Below are positions 43,099 to 51,759 of a DNA stretch of 64,000 nucleotides, piece by piece. Within the stretch, counting starts at the first letter, position 1. Each line of letters begins with the position of its first letter. Where the stretch lies: contig NZ_CP073318.1 in NCBI RefSeq assembly GCF_018263855.1, positions 10,354,001-10,418,000 of the forward strand. The letters are read 5' to 3'. The stretch is from Kutzneria sp. CA-103260 (GTDB lineage: Bacteria; Actinomycetota; Actinomycetes; Mycobacteriales; Pseudonocardiaceae). The translations under genes were made by a program, and so were the position numbers. Below the pieces are notes generated by a model that worked only from the letters and a program-made list of their open reading frames with translations, was not told the DNA's origin and made no database searches.

Positions 43099-44256
43099 TC
43101 AGCGCCCCGGTGCCGTCCGGGTGATCACGTCGACCGCGCGGTCCAGGTCGGCGGTGGACAGGTCGGCCCGGGCGGTCAGCCGCAGGCGGGAGATCTGGTC
43201 CGGCACCGACGGCGGGCGGAAGCAGCCGACGACCACGCCGGCCGTGCGGCAGTCGTTGGCCCACGTCACGGCGGCCTCCGGGGACGGCGCCTGCACCGAC
43301 ACCACGGCGGCGGTGGGGGTGCTGACCCGCAGGCCGGCGGCGGTCAGCCGGTCGGTGAGCTCCAGGGCGTTCTGCCGGGCCTGCCCGGCCAGCTGCGGCT
43401 CTTCCTTCAGCACCCGCAGAGCCGTGAGCGCGGCGGCGGCGCTGCCGGGGGCCAGGCCGGTGTCGAAGATGAAACTGCGGGCACTGTCGATCATGTGCTT
43501 GATCACCCGGCGGGGGCCGAGGATGGCCCCGCCCTGGGCGCCCAGGGACTTGGACAGCGTCACCGTCATGACGACGTTGGGCGCACCGGCCAGGCCGGCG
43601 TCGTGCACCGCGCCCTTGCCCTCGTCACCGATCACCCCGAAGCCGTGCGCGTCGTCGACCAGCAGCGCCGCGTTGTGCTTGCCGCAGGACTCGGACAGCT
43701 CGGACAACGGGGCCAGGTCGCCGTCCACCGAGAACACGGAGTCGGTGACCACCAGCGCCCGCTCGTGCTTGCGGGTGGCCAGCGCCTTGGTCACGGCGGC
43801 CACGTCGCAGTGCCCCATCACGGCGACGTCGGCCTTGGACAGCCGGGTCCCGTCGATCAGCGAGGCGTGGATCAGCTTGTCGGCCACGATGGCCGTGCCC
43901 GGGCCGGTCAGCGCGGCCACCGCGGCCAGGTTGGCCATGAACCCGGAGGAGAACACCAGGGCCGCCTGCATGCCGCAGAAGGACGCCAGCTCCAGCTCCA
44001 GCTCGGTGTGCAGCTCGGTGGACCCGGTCACCAGGCGTGACCCGGTCGACCCCGCGCCCCACTTCAGCGCCGCCGCCGCGGCCGCCCCCGCCACCCGCTT
44101 GTCCCGGGACAGCCCCAGGTAGTCGTTGCTGGCCAGGTCCAGGGCGTCCCAACCGGCCGCGCGGGGACGGAGCTGACGCGCCAGTCCGGCCTCCTGCCGG
44201 GCCTGAGCCCGGGCGTCGATCCAGTCGAACACTGCGTCAGGGTTGCTGGGCGTCAC
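43099..44256 (-). CDS. bioF: 8-amino-7-oxononanoate synthase
   Basis: BioF condenses pimeloyl-ACP/CoA with alanine, the first ring-forming step of biotin synthesis. The 385-residue PLP enzyme shows LDLASNDYLGLSRD, GAGSTGSRLVTGST, DDAHGFGVIG and the Schiff-base Lys in TLSKSLGAQGG. GTG at 44256 gives the family length. The close relatives 2-amino-3-ketobutyrate ligase and 5-aminolevulinate synthase are less likely given the sequence around SNDYLG and the actinobacterial resemblance. No bioA, bioD or bioB is adjacent. Confidence 0.9.
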   Translation of the reverse strand: MTPSNPDAVFDWIDARAQARQEAGLARQLRPRAAGWDALDLASNDYLGLSRDKRVAGAAAAAALKWGAGSTGSRLVTGSTELHTELELELASFCGMQAALVFSSGFMANLAAVAALTGPGTAIVADKLIHASLIDGTRLSKADVAVMGHCDVAAVTKALATRKHERALVVTDSVFSVDGDLAPLSELSESCGKHNAALLVDDAHGFGVIGDEGKGAVHDAGLAGAPNVVMTVTLSKSLGAQGGAILGPRRVIKHMIDSARSFIFDTGLAPGSAAAALTALRVLKEEPQLAGQARQNALELTDRLTAAGLRVSTPTAAVVSVQAPSPEAAVTWANDCRTAGVVVGCFRPPSVPDQISRLRLTARADLSTADLDRAVDVITRTAPGR

Positions 44257-44278
44257 GCGCAGCAGTCTCGCATCAGGC

Positions 44279-45175
44279 CTAGGCCCCGACCTCAACCACC
44301 ACCTCGGAGATCCGCGACACGTCCCGGCCCGGCGGCTCTCCGAACATGCGCCGGTACTCCCGGCTGAACTGCGACGGGCTCTCGTACCCGACGGCGTAGC
44401 CCACGGCCGCCACGTCCTCGGGCTCGGCGATCAGCCGCAGCCGGGCCTGCTGCAGGCGCAGCTGCTTCTGGTACTGCAACGGGCTCATCGCCGTCACCGC
44501 GCGGAAGTGCCGGTTCAGGGTGGCCACGCTGACCCCCACCTCGTCGGCCAGGTCGGCGATGCGGATGGTCCGGTCGAAGTGGCGGGCGATCCACTGGGTG
44601 GCCTTGCCGACCAGCGAGACCCGGCTGTCCTCCATGCCGATGCGGCGGATGGCCGCCCCGTGCGGGCCGTTCATCAGCCGCCAGTGGATCTCCCGCTCCA
44701 CCCCGGGCCCCAGCACGGCGAAGTCCTGGGGCCGGTCGAACAGCCGCAGCAGCCGGACCACCGCGTCCAGCAGCTCCTCGTCGGCGTCAGCGGTGCCGAT
44801 GCCGCTGTCCAGACCGTCGTCGCCGGCCCCGCCGCCGGTCTCCAGCAGCAGCTCGGTGATCACCGACTTGCGCAGCGGCAGGCCCATGGCCACGAACGGC
44901 CGGGCCGGGCTGGCCTCGGTGATCCGGCCCAGCACCGGCAGGTCGACCGAGGCCACCAGGTACTGCCCGGCCCGGTACTCGTAGACCCGGTCGGCCAGGG
45001 TGGTCTGCTTCGCGCCCTGGGCGACCAGGGCCAGCACCGGCCGCATGACACCGCCGGATCCGTTCGCGGTGGAGGTGGTGACGTGCACCGTCATGCCCTC
45101 GATCCACACCGGCCGAGTGGTCCTCGCATGTAGCCGGGTGATCCGGTCGGTCAGTTCGCGCAACGTGGTCCGCAC
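44279..45175 (-). CDS. AraC family regulator with AraC_N domain
   Basis: A protein of about 298 residues. The N-terminal half is an AraC_N-type ligand domain (PVLALVAQGAKQTTLADRVYEYRAGQYLVASVDLPV, in pieces); the C-terminal half has two helix-turn-helices (IRIADLADEVGVSVATLNRHF and DVAAVGYAVGYESPSQFSREY). The start at GTG 45175 is uncertain because upstream in-frame codons reach 45286. It is divergent from an aldo/keto reductase, the usual target for this subgroup. It is 22 bases upstream of bioF on the same strand. Confidence 0.88.
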   Translation of the reverse strand: MRTTLRELTDRITRLHARTTRPVWIEGMTVHVTTSTANGSGGVMRPVLALVAQGAKQTTLADRVYEYRAGQYLVASVDLPVLGRITEASPARPFVAMGLPLRKSVITELLLETGGGAGDDGLDSGIGTADADEELLDAVVRLLRLFDRPQDFAVLGPGVEREIHWRLMNGPHGAAIRRIGMEDSRVSLVGKATQWIARHFDRTIRIADLADEVGVSVATLNRHFRAVTAMSPLQYQKQLRLQQARLRLIAEPEDVAAVGYAVGYESPSQFSREYRRMFGEPPGRDVSRISEVVVEVGA

Positions 45176-45300
45176 ATCTCCATAGCAGCAAACTTGAGCA
45201 GATCGTGCAACGTCCGGAGCTGATCGGTCTAGGAGCCATGGGCAACCGCTGCTGGAATGGAAAGTGCAAGTGATTGGATCAGACAACGGGAGCGTGTGTC

Positions 45301-46380
45301 ATGTCGCTGGACTCGTACGTCACCCTCGGACAGTCCGGCCTGCGGGTCAGCCCCTTCACCCTGGGCACCATGACCTTCGGCGAGGACTTCGGCTGGGGCA
45401 GCAGCCCCGAGGTGTCGGCCGACATCCTCGCCGCCTACCTCGACCGGGGTGGAAACTCCATAGACACGGCCAACATCTACACCGCCGGCCACTCCGAGCG
45501 GATCATCGGCGACTACTTCGCCGCCCACCCGGGGGTTCGGGACGGCGTGGTGCTGGCCACCAAGTTCTTCGGCAATCTCCGTCCCGGCGACCCCAACGGC
45601 GGCGGCGTCGGGCGCAAGGGGATCATGCGGCAGCTGGAGGACTCCCTGCGGCGCCTGCGAACCGACTACATCGACCTGTACTGGGTGCACAACTTCGATC
45701 CGCGGGTGCCGATCGAGGAGACCATGCGCACCCTGGACGACCTGGTGACCGCCGGCAAGATCCGCTACGTCGGCCTGTCGGACCTGCCGGCCTGGAAGGT
45801 CGCCGAGGCGTCGGTCACCGCGAAGTTCCGGTCGTGGGTGCCGATCACCGCCATGCAGCTGGAGTACTCGCTGCTGGAGCGGACCTCCGAGGGTGAGCTG
45901 ATCCCGGCCGCGCAGCACCTCGGCATCGGCGTGCTGCCGTGGAGCCCGCTCAAGAACGGCTTCCTGTCCGGCAAGTACGCCAGCTCGAAGCCGACCACCA
46001 CGGCCCGCGGCAACAACGGCTACTTCCAGCCGCCGACCGCCGAGGAGTACGTGGTGATCGACGCCGTGAACGAGGTCGCCGCGGAGCTCGGCGTCAGCGC
46101 GGCGGCGGTGGCCCTGGCCTGGGTGCAGGGCCGGCCGGGCGTCACCTCCACGATCATCGGCGCCCGCACCCTGGACCAGTTCACCGCCAACGTCGCCGCC
46201 CTGGACGTGACGCTCACCGAGGAGCAGCGCGCCCGCCTGGACAAGGTGTCCGCGCCGACGCTGAGCTTCCCGGCGGCGGCCAACGCGCACGCCCCGCTGA
46301 TCCAGCACGGCGGCATCACCGTGGACGGCCTGACCCCGCCGGCCCACCCGGCGTTGGCCGTGGTCGCCGACCAGCGCTGA
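45301..46380 (+). CDS. Aldo/keto reductase
   Basis: A 359-residue NADPH-dependent oxidoreductase. The catalytic tetrad is visible: Asp and Tyr in SIDTANIYTAG, Lys in VLATKFFG, and His in YWVHNFDP. GLSDLPAW and the C-terminal TSTIIGARTLDQF are family blocks. ATG at 45301 is preferred over the in-frame start at 45274. The divergent AraC gene probably activates it. It ends one base before the next, convergent gene. Confidence 0.92.
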   Translation: MSLDSYVTLGQSGLRVSPFTLGTMTFGEDFGWGSSPEVSADILAAYLDRGGNSIDTANIYTAGHSERIIGDYFAAHPGVRDGVVLATKFFGNLRPGDPNGGGVGRKGIMRQLEDSLRRLRTDYIDLYWVHNFDPRVPIEETMRTLDDLVTAGKIRYVGLSDLPAWKVAEASVTAKFRSWVPITAMQLEYSLLERTSEGELIPAAQHLGIGVLPWSPLKNGFLSGKYASSKPTTTARGNNGYFQPPTAEEYVVIDAVNEVAAELGVSAAAVALAWVQGRPGVTSTIIGARTLDQFTANVAALDVTLTEEQRARLDKVSAPTLSFPAAANAHAPLIQHGGITVDGLTPPAHPALAVVADQR

Positions 46381-46381
46381 C

Positions 46382-47341
46382 TCAAGGCGTGAGGATGATC
46401 TTGCCGACGGCGGTGCGGTCTTCGAAGGAGCGGTGGGCCGCGGCCGCCTCGGCCAGCGGCCGGACGTCCCCGATCACCGGCGAGAGCCGGCCGGCGGTGC
46501 CGAGGTCGAGGGCCCGGCGGTTGAGGTCCGGCAACAGCTCGGGGTTGCGACCCAGGCTGAACGGGATCAGCGTCGCCCCGGCGGCGAACAGGTCCGCGGC
46601 GGTGTACTCGGCCGGCGTGCCGGAGGCGAAGCCGTACAGCACGATCCGCGGGCGGGGGCCGGAAAGCAGCTGTAGCGCCTCGGTGGCGGTCTTGCCGCCG
46701 ACGGTCTCCAGCACGACGGTGACCGGCCCGACCTGGCCGGCCCAGTCGGCTTCGCTGTAGTTCACGACCCGGTGGGCCCCGAACCGGCGGGCGACGTCCA
46801 GCTTGGCCTCGCTGCTGGCGGCGGCGACCACGGTGGCTCCGGCAGCGACCGCCAGCTGCACCAGCAGCGAGCCGATGCCGCCGCCGGCCGCCTCCACCAG
46901 CACCGTGTCCTCGGCGGTGAGCGCCGCCGCGTCGATCACGCCGACGGCGGTCGCGCCCTGGCTCAACAGGGCCAGCGCCCGGTTGTCGTCGAGGCCCTCC
47001 GGCACGGGCACCGCCCCGGCGGCCGGCACCAGCGCCAGCTCGGCGTAGCCGCCGTTGGGCACGAAGGCCGTCACCTTCCGACCGACCAGGGCGGTGTCGG
47101 TGTCCGGCCCGGCGGACAGCACCGTGCCGGCGACCTCCAGGCCGGGCGTCACCGGCAGCTCGATCACGGGTCGGAACCGCGCCGACGGCCCCGCGTCCCC
47201 GCGCATCAGCACGTCCGCGTAGTTGATCCCGGCCGCCGCCACCCGAACCAGCAACTGGCCGGGGCCGGGCGCCGGGTCCGGTACCTCCTCCAACACCAGC
47301 ACCTCGGGCGGCCCGAACCGGTGGTGACGCACTGCCTTCAT
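46382..47341 (-). CDS. Quinone oxidoreductase-like MDR dehydrogenase
   Basis: A 319-residue zinc-independent medium-chain reductase. RHHRFGPPEVLVLEEVPDP is the typical start, GINYADVLMR and PVTPGLEVAGTV follow, and EAAGGGIGSLLVQLAVAAG is the NADPH-binding loop. No catalytic-zinc Cys/His set is present, which points to the QOR branch. It is divergent from a TetR gene and has two perfect 15-bp operators in front of it. Confidence 0.92.
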   Translation of the reverse strand: MKAVRHHRFGPPEVLVLEEVPDPAPGPGQLLVRVAAAGINYADVLMRGDAGPSARFRPVIELPVTPGLEVAGTVLSAGPDTDTALVGRKVTAFVPNGGYAELALVPAAGAVPVPEGLDDNRALALLSQGATAVGVIDAAALTAEDTVLVEAAGGGIGSLLVQLAVAAGATVVAAASSEAKLDVARRFGAHRVVNYSEADWAGQVGPVTVVLETVGGKTATEALQLLSGPRPRIVLYGFASGTPAEYTAADLFAAGATLIPFSLGRNPELLPDLNRRALDLGTAGRLSPVIGDVRPLAEAAAAHRSFEDRTAVGKIILTP

Positions 47342-47364
47342 GGGAGCCCCCTGCGCACTAGGAT

Positions 47365-47412
47365 CGGACCAGCGGTCCGTTTGTGGGACACATCCTACGG
47401 ACCGTCGGTCCG
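47365..47412. promoter_or_regulatory. Twin CGGACC-N3-GGTCCG operators
   Basis: CGGACC-AGC-GGTCCG (47365-47379) and CGGACC-GTC-GGTCCG (47398-47412) are perfect 15-bp palindromes, 33 bp apart (about three helical turns), between the divergent oxidoreductase and TetR genes. Confidence 0.85.
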
Positions 47413-47438
47413 GTTATGTCAAGAGGCACAATACGCAC

Positions 47439-47957
47439 ATGCGAGTCGACGCCGCGCGCAACCACAACGTGATCCTCGAGGTCGCCGGCGACCTGTTCTG
47501 CCATCACGGACCAGGGGTGTCGATGGACGCCATCGCCACCGCCGCGAGCGTCGGCAAGGGCACGCTGTTCCGGCGCTTCGGCGATCGGGACGGCCTGATC
47601 CGGGCGGTGGTCGGCGAGCGGACCGAGGCGTGGTGGCAGGGGGCGCGGGCGCGGGCCACGGACGAGTCGGTGCCGGCCCGGGAGCGGGCGCTGCGGCTGG
47701 TCGACGAGATGTTCGAGCTGATCGTGCTGCGGCTGCGGCCGCTGATGGCCACCATGGAGAAGTCCGACTGCGTCGGGCCGCCGCCCTGGCTGGACCAGCT
47801 GGCGGTGCTGATCGCCGAGGTCCGGCCGGAGTCCGACGCGCAGTTCCTGGCCAAGGTGATCGTCGGCAGCATGCGCAGCGAGATGGTGGTGCCGGGCGGC
47901 GAGGAGACACTCAGGGTGAACGTGCGGGCCCTCACGTCGAGCGTGTTGGGTGATTGA
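47439..47957 (+). CDS. TetR family regulator
   Basis: A 172-residue repressor with the helix-turn-helix SMDAIATAASVGKGTLFRRFGDRDGL and a short C-terminal domain of the SbtR-like kind. ATG at 47439. Position and the two perfect palindromes upstream argue that it represses the divergent quinone oxidoreductase and itself. It ends 61 bases before the SGNH hydrolase gene and might be co-transcribed with it. Confidence 0.9.
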   Translation: MRVDAARNHNVILEVAGDLFCHHGPGVSMDAIATAASVGKGTLFRRFGDRDGLIRAVVGERTEAWWQGARARATDESVPARERALRLVDEMFELIVLRLRPLMATMEKSDCVGPPPWLDQLAVLIAEVRPESDAQFLAKVIVGSMRSEMVVPGGEETLRVNVRALTSSVLGD

Positions 47958-48018
47958 CCGGCGCTGACCTGTTCGAACCACACTGGGCGGTCGCTTTGCT
48001 GCTCAGCGTGGAGGAGCC

Positions 48019-48984
48019 ATGACCCTGCGCCGCCTGCTCACAGCCGCGGTTGTCGTCGTCACATCCCTGGTCACCGTAGGCACGGGCGCCGCCGCCGCGG
48101 CCACGCCCGGTTACGCCCGCTACGTCGCCCTCGGCGACTCGTACACCTCCGGACCGTTCATCCCGTTCATGCGCCTGAACCCGATCGGGTGCGGGCGCTC
48201 CACCAACAACTATCCGTCGCTGCTCGCCGCCACCCTGCACGTCAGCAGCTTCACCGACGTCAGCTGCGGCGGCGCGGACACCACCAACATGACCAAGTCG
48301 CAGAGCGTGCCGCTGTTCGGCACGAACCCGCCGCAGTTCAACGCCCTGCGCGCGAACACCGACCTCGTCACGGTCGGCATCGGCGGCAACGACGACAGCG
48401 TGTTCGGCACCGTCGTCGGCACCTGCCCTGGGCTGCGCGCCTCGGATCCGCACGGCGCGCCGTGCAAGGCGCACTTCACCGTGAACGGCCAGGACACCCT
48501 GCTGGCCGACATCGCCGACACCCAGACCAAGGTGACCGCGGTGGCGCAGGGCATCCACCAGCGGTCCCCGCACGCCAAGGTGCTGGTCATCGGCTACCCG
48601 CGGATCGCGCCGGCCACCGGCACCTGCCCGGACGTGCTGCCGTTCGCCGACGGCGACTACGCGTACCTGGACAGCATCGAACGGGCCCTCAACACGGCGG
48701 CGTCCAACGCGGCCAGGGCCGTCGGCGCGACCTTCGTCGACACGTACGGGCCGTCGCTCGGGCACGACGCGTGCGCCGGCGGCAACGCGTGGATCCAGGG
48801 GCAGTCGCTCGACCTGCTGGCCGCCGCCCCCTACCACCCGCGCAAGGCGGCCATGGTCGGTGAGACGGCGATCATCGCCGGCGTGCTGGGCGTCGACCGG
48901 TCCGTGACGACTACGACGCCGGACGGGCCCACGGCCGGTGTGAGCACCCTCACGGACTTGGCCCACGCCCTGCTCAACGGCTGA
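48019..48984 (+). CDS. Secreted SGNH/GDSL hydrolase
   Basis: A 321-residue exported esterase or lipase. A signal peptide (residues 1-28) precedes VALGDSYTSGP (block I Ser), VTVGIGGNDDS (block III GGND) and PYHPRKAAM (block V His). Six or more Cys suggest disulfides, as in Streptomyces secreted SGNH lipases. A Thr-rich C-terminus (TTTTPDGPTAG) follows the catalytic domain. It has a strong terminator whose 3' arm overlaps the second riboswitch. Confidence 0.9.
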   Translation: MTLRRLLTAAVVVVTSLVTVGTGAAAAATPGYARYVALGDSYTSGPFIPFMRLNPIGCGRSTNNYPSLLAATLHVSSFTDVSCGGADTTNMTKSQSVPLFGTNPPQFNALRANTDLVTVGIGGNDDSVFGTVVGTCPGLRASDPHGAPCKAHFTVNGQDTLLADIADTQTKVTAVAQGIHQRSPHAKVLVIGYPRIAPATGTCPDVLPFADGDYAYLDSIERALNTAASNAARAVGATFVDTYGPSLGHDACAGGNAWIQGQSLDLLAAAPYHPRKAAMVGETAIIAGVLGVDRSVTTTTPDGPTAGVSTLTDLAHALLNG

Positions 48985-48990
48985 TTCGGC

Positions 48991-49039
48991 ACCTCGCTGC
49001 CGGCGGGGATCCAACTAGACTGCCCGCCGACAGCGAGGT
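48991..49039. terminator. Terminator after SGNH gene, overlapping riboswitch
   Basis: ACCTCGCTG (48991-48999) and CGGCGGG (49001-49007) pair with CCCGCCG (49023-49029) and CAGCGAGGT (49031-49039): 16 pairs around one mismatch and a 15-base loop. The 3' arm contains GCGAGG (49033-49038), which can instead pair with CCTCGT (49136-49141) as the riboswitch base stem. Confidence 0.75.
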
Positions 49040-49181
49040 GTGCGCGAGGAACCCGGTGCGAGTCCGGGACGGTCCCGCCACTGTGACCTGGCCGCGGTTC
49101 TTCAGTGCCGCTGCCCGGGAGCCAGGAACTCGGCCCCTCGTCCGACCGACCCGGGCGTGGACACCCGAGGAAGGACCTGGC
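49030..49181 (+). promoter_or_regulatory. Cobalamin riboswitch upstream of the chelatase operon
   Basis: Core elements: GAGGAACCCGGTGCGAGTCCGG from 49046, CGCCACTGTGA (49076-49086), and the B12 box AGCCAGGAACTCGGCC (49120-49135). The base stem GCGAGG/CCTCGT (49033-49038, 49136-49141) closes it. Downstream, CGGGcGTG/CACCCG (49152-49167) forms a small hairpin leading into GAGGAAGGA, the ribosome site of the gene at 49182. Control is probably translational, as for cobN. Confidence 0.93.
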
Positions 49182-51143
49182 ATGGCGCCTCGCTTCCCGT
49201 TCTCTGCCGTCGTTGGGCACGAAGACCTGCGGCTCTCGCTACTGCTGAACGCTGTGCACCCGGCGATCGGCGGCGTGCTCGTGCGCGGCGAGAAGGGCAC
49301 CGCCAAGTCGACGATCGTGCGGGCGCTGGCCGCACTGCTGCCGGACCTGGACGTCGTGCCGGGCTGCCGCTTCGGCTGCGACCCGGCCAACCCCGACCCC
49401 GACTGCCCGGACGGCCCGCATGCGTCCAGGTCAGACGGAACAGCCAGCGATCGCCGGCCGTCGCGGCTGGTGGAGCTGCCGGTGGGGGCCACCGAGGACC
49501 GCCTCGTCGGCTCGCTGGACCTGGAGCGGGCGCTGACCGAGGGCGTACGCGCGTACCAGCCGGGCCTGCTGGCCGCGGCGCATCGCGGTGTGCTGTACGT
49601 GGACGAGGTCAACCTCCTGCACGACCACCTCGTGGACCTGCTGCTGGACGCCGCGGCGATGGGGCGTGCGCACGTGGAGCGCGAGGGCGTGTCGGTGTCG
49701 CACGCAGCGTCGTTCCTGCTCGTGGGCACGATGAACCCCGAGGAAGGCGAGCTGCGGCCGCAGCTGCTGGACCGCTTCGGCCTCACGGTGCAGGTGCTGG
49801 CCTCACGTGACGTGGCGACGCGCACGGAGGTCATCCGCCGCCGGCTGGCCTACGAGGCCGACCCCGCGGGCTTCGCCGCCGACTGGGCCGAGGCCGACGC
49901 GGAGCTGGCCGCACGCATCGTGAAGGCGCGGGCGGAGCTGGCGAGCGCGGTGCTGCCGGACACGGAGCTGCGCCGGATCGCCGCCGTCTGCGCGGCGTTC
50001 GAGGTGGACGGCATGCGGGCCGACCTGGTGGTCGCGCGTACGGCCACCGCGCACTGCGTGTGGCGCGGCGCGAACACCGTGACGGAGGAGGACGTGGAGG
50101 TCGCGGTCCGGCTCGCGCTGCCGCACCGCCGCCGGCGCGACCCGTTCGACGAGCCTGGCATGGACGAGCAGCAGCTCCAGGACGCCATGCAACAAGCGGC
50201 GGCGGAGCTCGACGACGACCCCGACGACGACCCGGACGGCGGCGAGACTCCACCGGATTCCGAGGCACCGCAACAACAATCGCAACAGCAGCAGGGCGAG
50301 GGCAAGGCCCCCAAGGAGCAGGCCCCGTCCGCCCCGTCGCCGGCGTTCAAGGCCCGCCTGTTGCAGGTGCCCGGCGTTGGCGAGGGTGCGCCGGGCCGGC
50401 GCTCCCGTGCGCGGGCGCACAGCGGCCGCACGGTCCGTTCATCCACTGTGGACGGCCACGGTCTGCACCTCGTCGGCACGGTGACGGCCGCTGCCCCGCA
50501 CCAGCGCGCTCGCGGCCGTGACGGCGCGGGCCTGCGGCTCAAGGGCGAGGACCTGCGGCTGGCCGTGCGCGAGGGCAAGGAGGGCAACCTCGTCCTGTTC
50601 GCCGTCGACGCCTCCGGCTCGATGGCCGCGCGGCAGCGTATGTCGGCGGTCAGCGGCGCGGTGCTGTCCCTGCTGCGGGACGCCTACCAGCGCCGGGACA
50701 AGGTCGGCGTGGTGACGTTCCGCGGCACCGACGCGCAGGTCGCGCTGCCGCCGACGTCCTCCGTAGACGCTGCCGTGGCGCGGCTGCGCCAGTTGCGCAC
50801 CGGCGGCCGCACACCGCTGGCCGACGGACTGCTGAAGGCCCACAAGGTGTTGACGGTCGAGCGGCTACGGGACCCGCGGCGGCGGCCGCTGCTGGTCGTC
50901 GTCACCGACGGCCGCGCCACCTCCGCGCGCCCGGGCCACGACCCCGTGCAGGATTCGCTCAAGGCGGCGGCGATGCTCGCGGCCGACGGCGTCGCCGCGG
51001 TGGTGGTGGACTGCGAGCACGGGCCGGTGCGGCTCGGCCTCGCCGACAAGCTGGCCTCCGCCCTGGGCGGCGTGTGCCTGCGGCTGGAGCAGTTGTCGGC
51101 CGAGCAGATGGCCGGTGTGGTGCGAGCGACGAGGGCGGCCTGA
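49182..51143 (+). CDS. Chelatase ATPase/VWA subunit (ChlI-ChlD fusion, cobaltochelatase partner)
   Basis: A 653-residue motor subunit. The N-terminal AAA+ module has Walker A GEKGTAKST and Walker B LYVDEVNLL; a Gln- and Asp-rich linker follows (DDDPDDDP..., then QQQSQQQQ, around residues 340-380); the C-terminal von Willebrand A domain carries the MIDAS DASGSM. In actinomycetes without CobS/CobT this protein is the expected ATPase for CobN. M. tuberculosis Rv2850c has the same position before cobO and cobB, as recalled. ATG at 49182 is set by the AAGGA site and the riboswitch. Confidence 0.9.
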   Translation: MAPRFPFSAVVGHEDLRLSLLLNAVHPAIGGVLVRGEKGTAKSTIVRALAALLPDLDVVPGCRFGCDPANPDPDCPDGPHASRSDGTASDRRPSRLVELPVGATEDRLVGSLDLERALTEGVRAYQPGLLAAAHRGVLYVDEVNLLHDHLVDLLLDAAAMGRAHVEREGVSVSHAASFLLVGTMNPEEGELRPQLLDRFGLTVQVLASRDVATRTEVIRRRLAYEADPAGFAADWAEADAELAARIVKARAELASAVLPDTELRRIAAVCAAFEVDGMRADLVVARTATAHCVWRGANTVTEEDVEVAVRLALPHRRRRDPFDEPGMDEQQLQDAMQQAAAELDDDPDDDPDGGETPPDSEAPQQQSQQQQGEGKAPKEQAPSAPSPAFKARLLQVPGVGEGAPGRRSRARAHSGRTVRSSTVDGHGLHLVGTVTAAAPHQRARGRDGAGLRLKGEDLRLAVREGKEGNLVLFAVDASGSMAARQRMSAVSGAVLSLLRDAYQRRDKVGVVTFRGTDAQVALPPTSSVDAAVARLRQLRTGGRTPLADGLLKAHKVLTVERLRDPRRRPLLVVVTDGRATSARPGHDPVQDSLKAAAMLAADGVAAVVVDCEHGPVRLGLADKLASALGGVCLRLEQLSAEQMAGVVRATRAA

Positions 51144-51144
51144 C

Positions 51145-51759
51145 ATGCCACAGGGAAAGCCGGAAGTCGTCCCGGCCGACGGTCTGACCACCAAGCAGCG
51201 CCGCAACCGGCCGCTGACGGTCGTGCACACCGGCGTGATGAAGGGCAAGTCCACCGCCGCCTTCGGATTGGCCCTGCGCGGCTGGAACCAGGGCTGGTCC
51301 ATCGGCGTATTCCAGTTCGTGAAGTCGGCGAAGTGGAAGGTCGGGGAGGAAGCCGCGTTCCGGGCGCTGGGCGAGGTGCACGAGCGCACCGGCCAGGGCG
51401 GGCCGGTGCAGTGGCACAAGATGGGCGAGGGCTGGTCGTGGACCCGCAAGCCGGGAACTGACGAGGACCACGCCGCAGCGGCGCTGGAGGGCTGGCGGGA
51501 GATCGCGCGCCGGCTGGCCGCCGAGGAGCACGGCCTCTACGTGCTCGACGAGTTCACGTACCCGCTGAAGTGGGGCTGGATCGACGTCGACGAGGTGGTG
51601 TCCACGCTGCGCGACCGGCCCGGCTTCCAACACGTGGTGATCACCGGCCGGGACGCCCCGAAGGCATTGGTGGACGCGGCCGACCTGGTGGTGGAGATGA
51701 CCAAGGTCAAGCATCCGATGGACGCCGGCCAGAAGGGCCAGCGGGGGATCGAGTGGTAG
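51145..51759 (+). CDS. cobO: Cob(I)yrinic acid a,c-diamide adenosyltransferase
   Basis: CobO transfers the adenosyl group of ATP to cobalt(I). The 204-residue protein has a variant P-loop GVMKGKSTAAFGLALR (usually GNGKGKTT), FQFVKSAKWKVGEE, VLDEFTYPLKWGW and VITGRDAP. The start is one base after the previous stop (TGAcATG), so translation is coupled. The P-loop change to VMKGKS keeps the GK[ST] phosphate contacts. Confidence 0.94.
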   Translation: MPQGKPEVVPADGLTTKQRRNRPLTVVHTGVMKGKSTAAFGLALRGWNQGWSIGVFQFVKSAKWKVGEEAAFRALGEVHERTGQGGPVQWHKMGEGWSWTRKPGTDEDHAAAALEGWREIARRLAAEEHGLYVLDEFTYPLKWGWIDVDEVVSTLRDRPGFQHVVITGRDAPKALVDAADLVVEMTKVKHPMDAGQKGQRGIEW

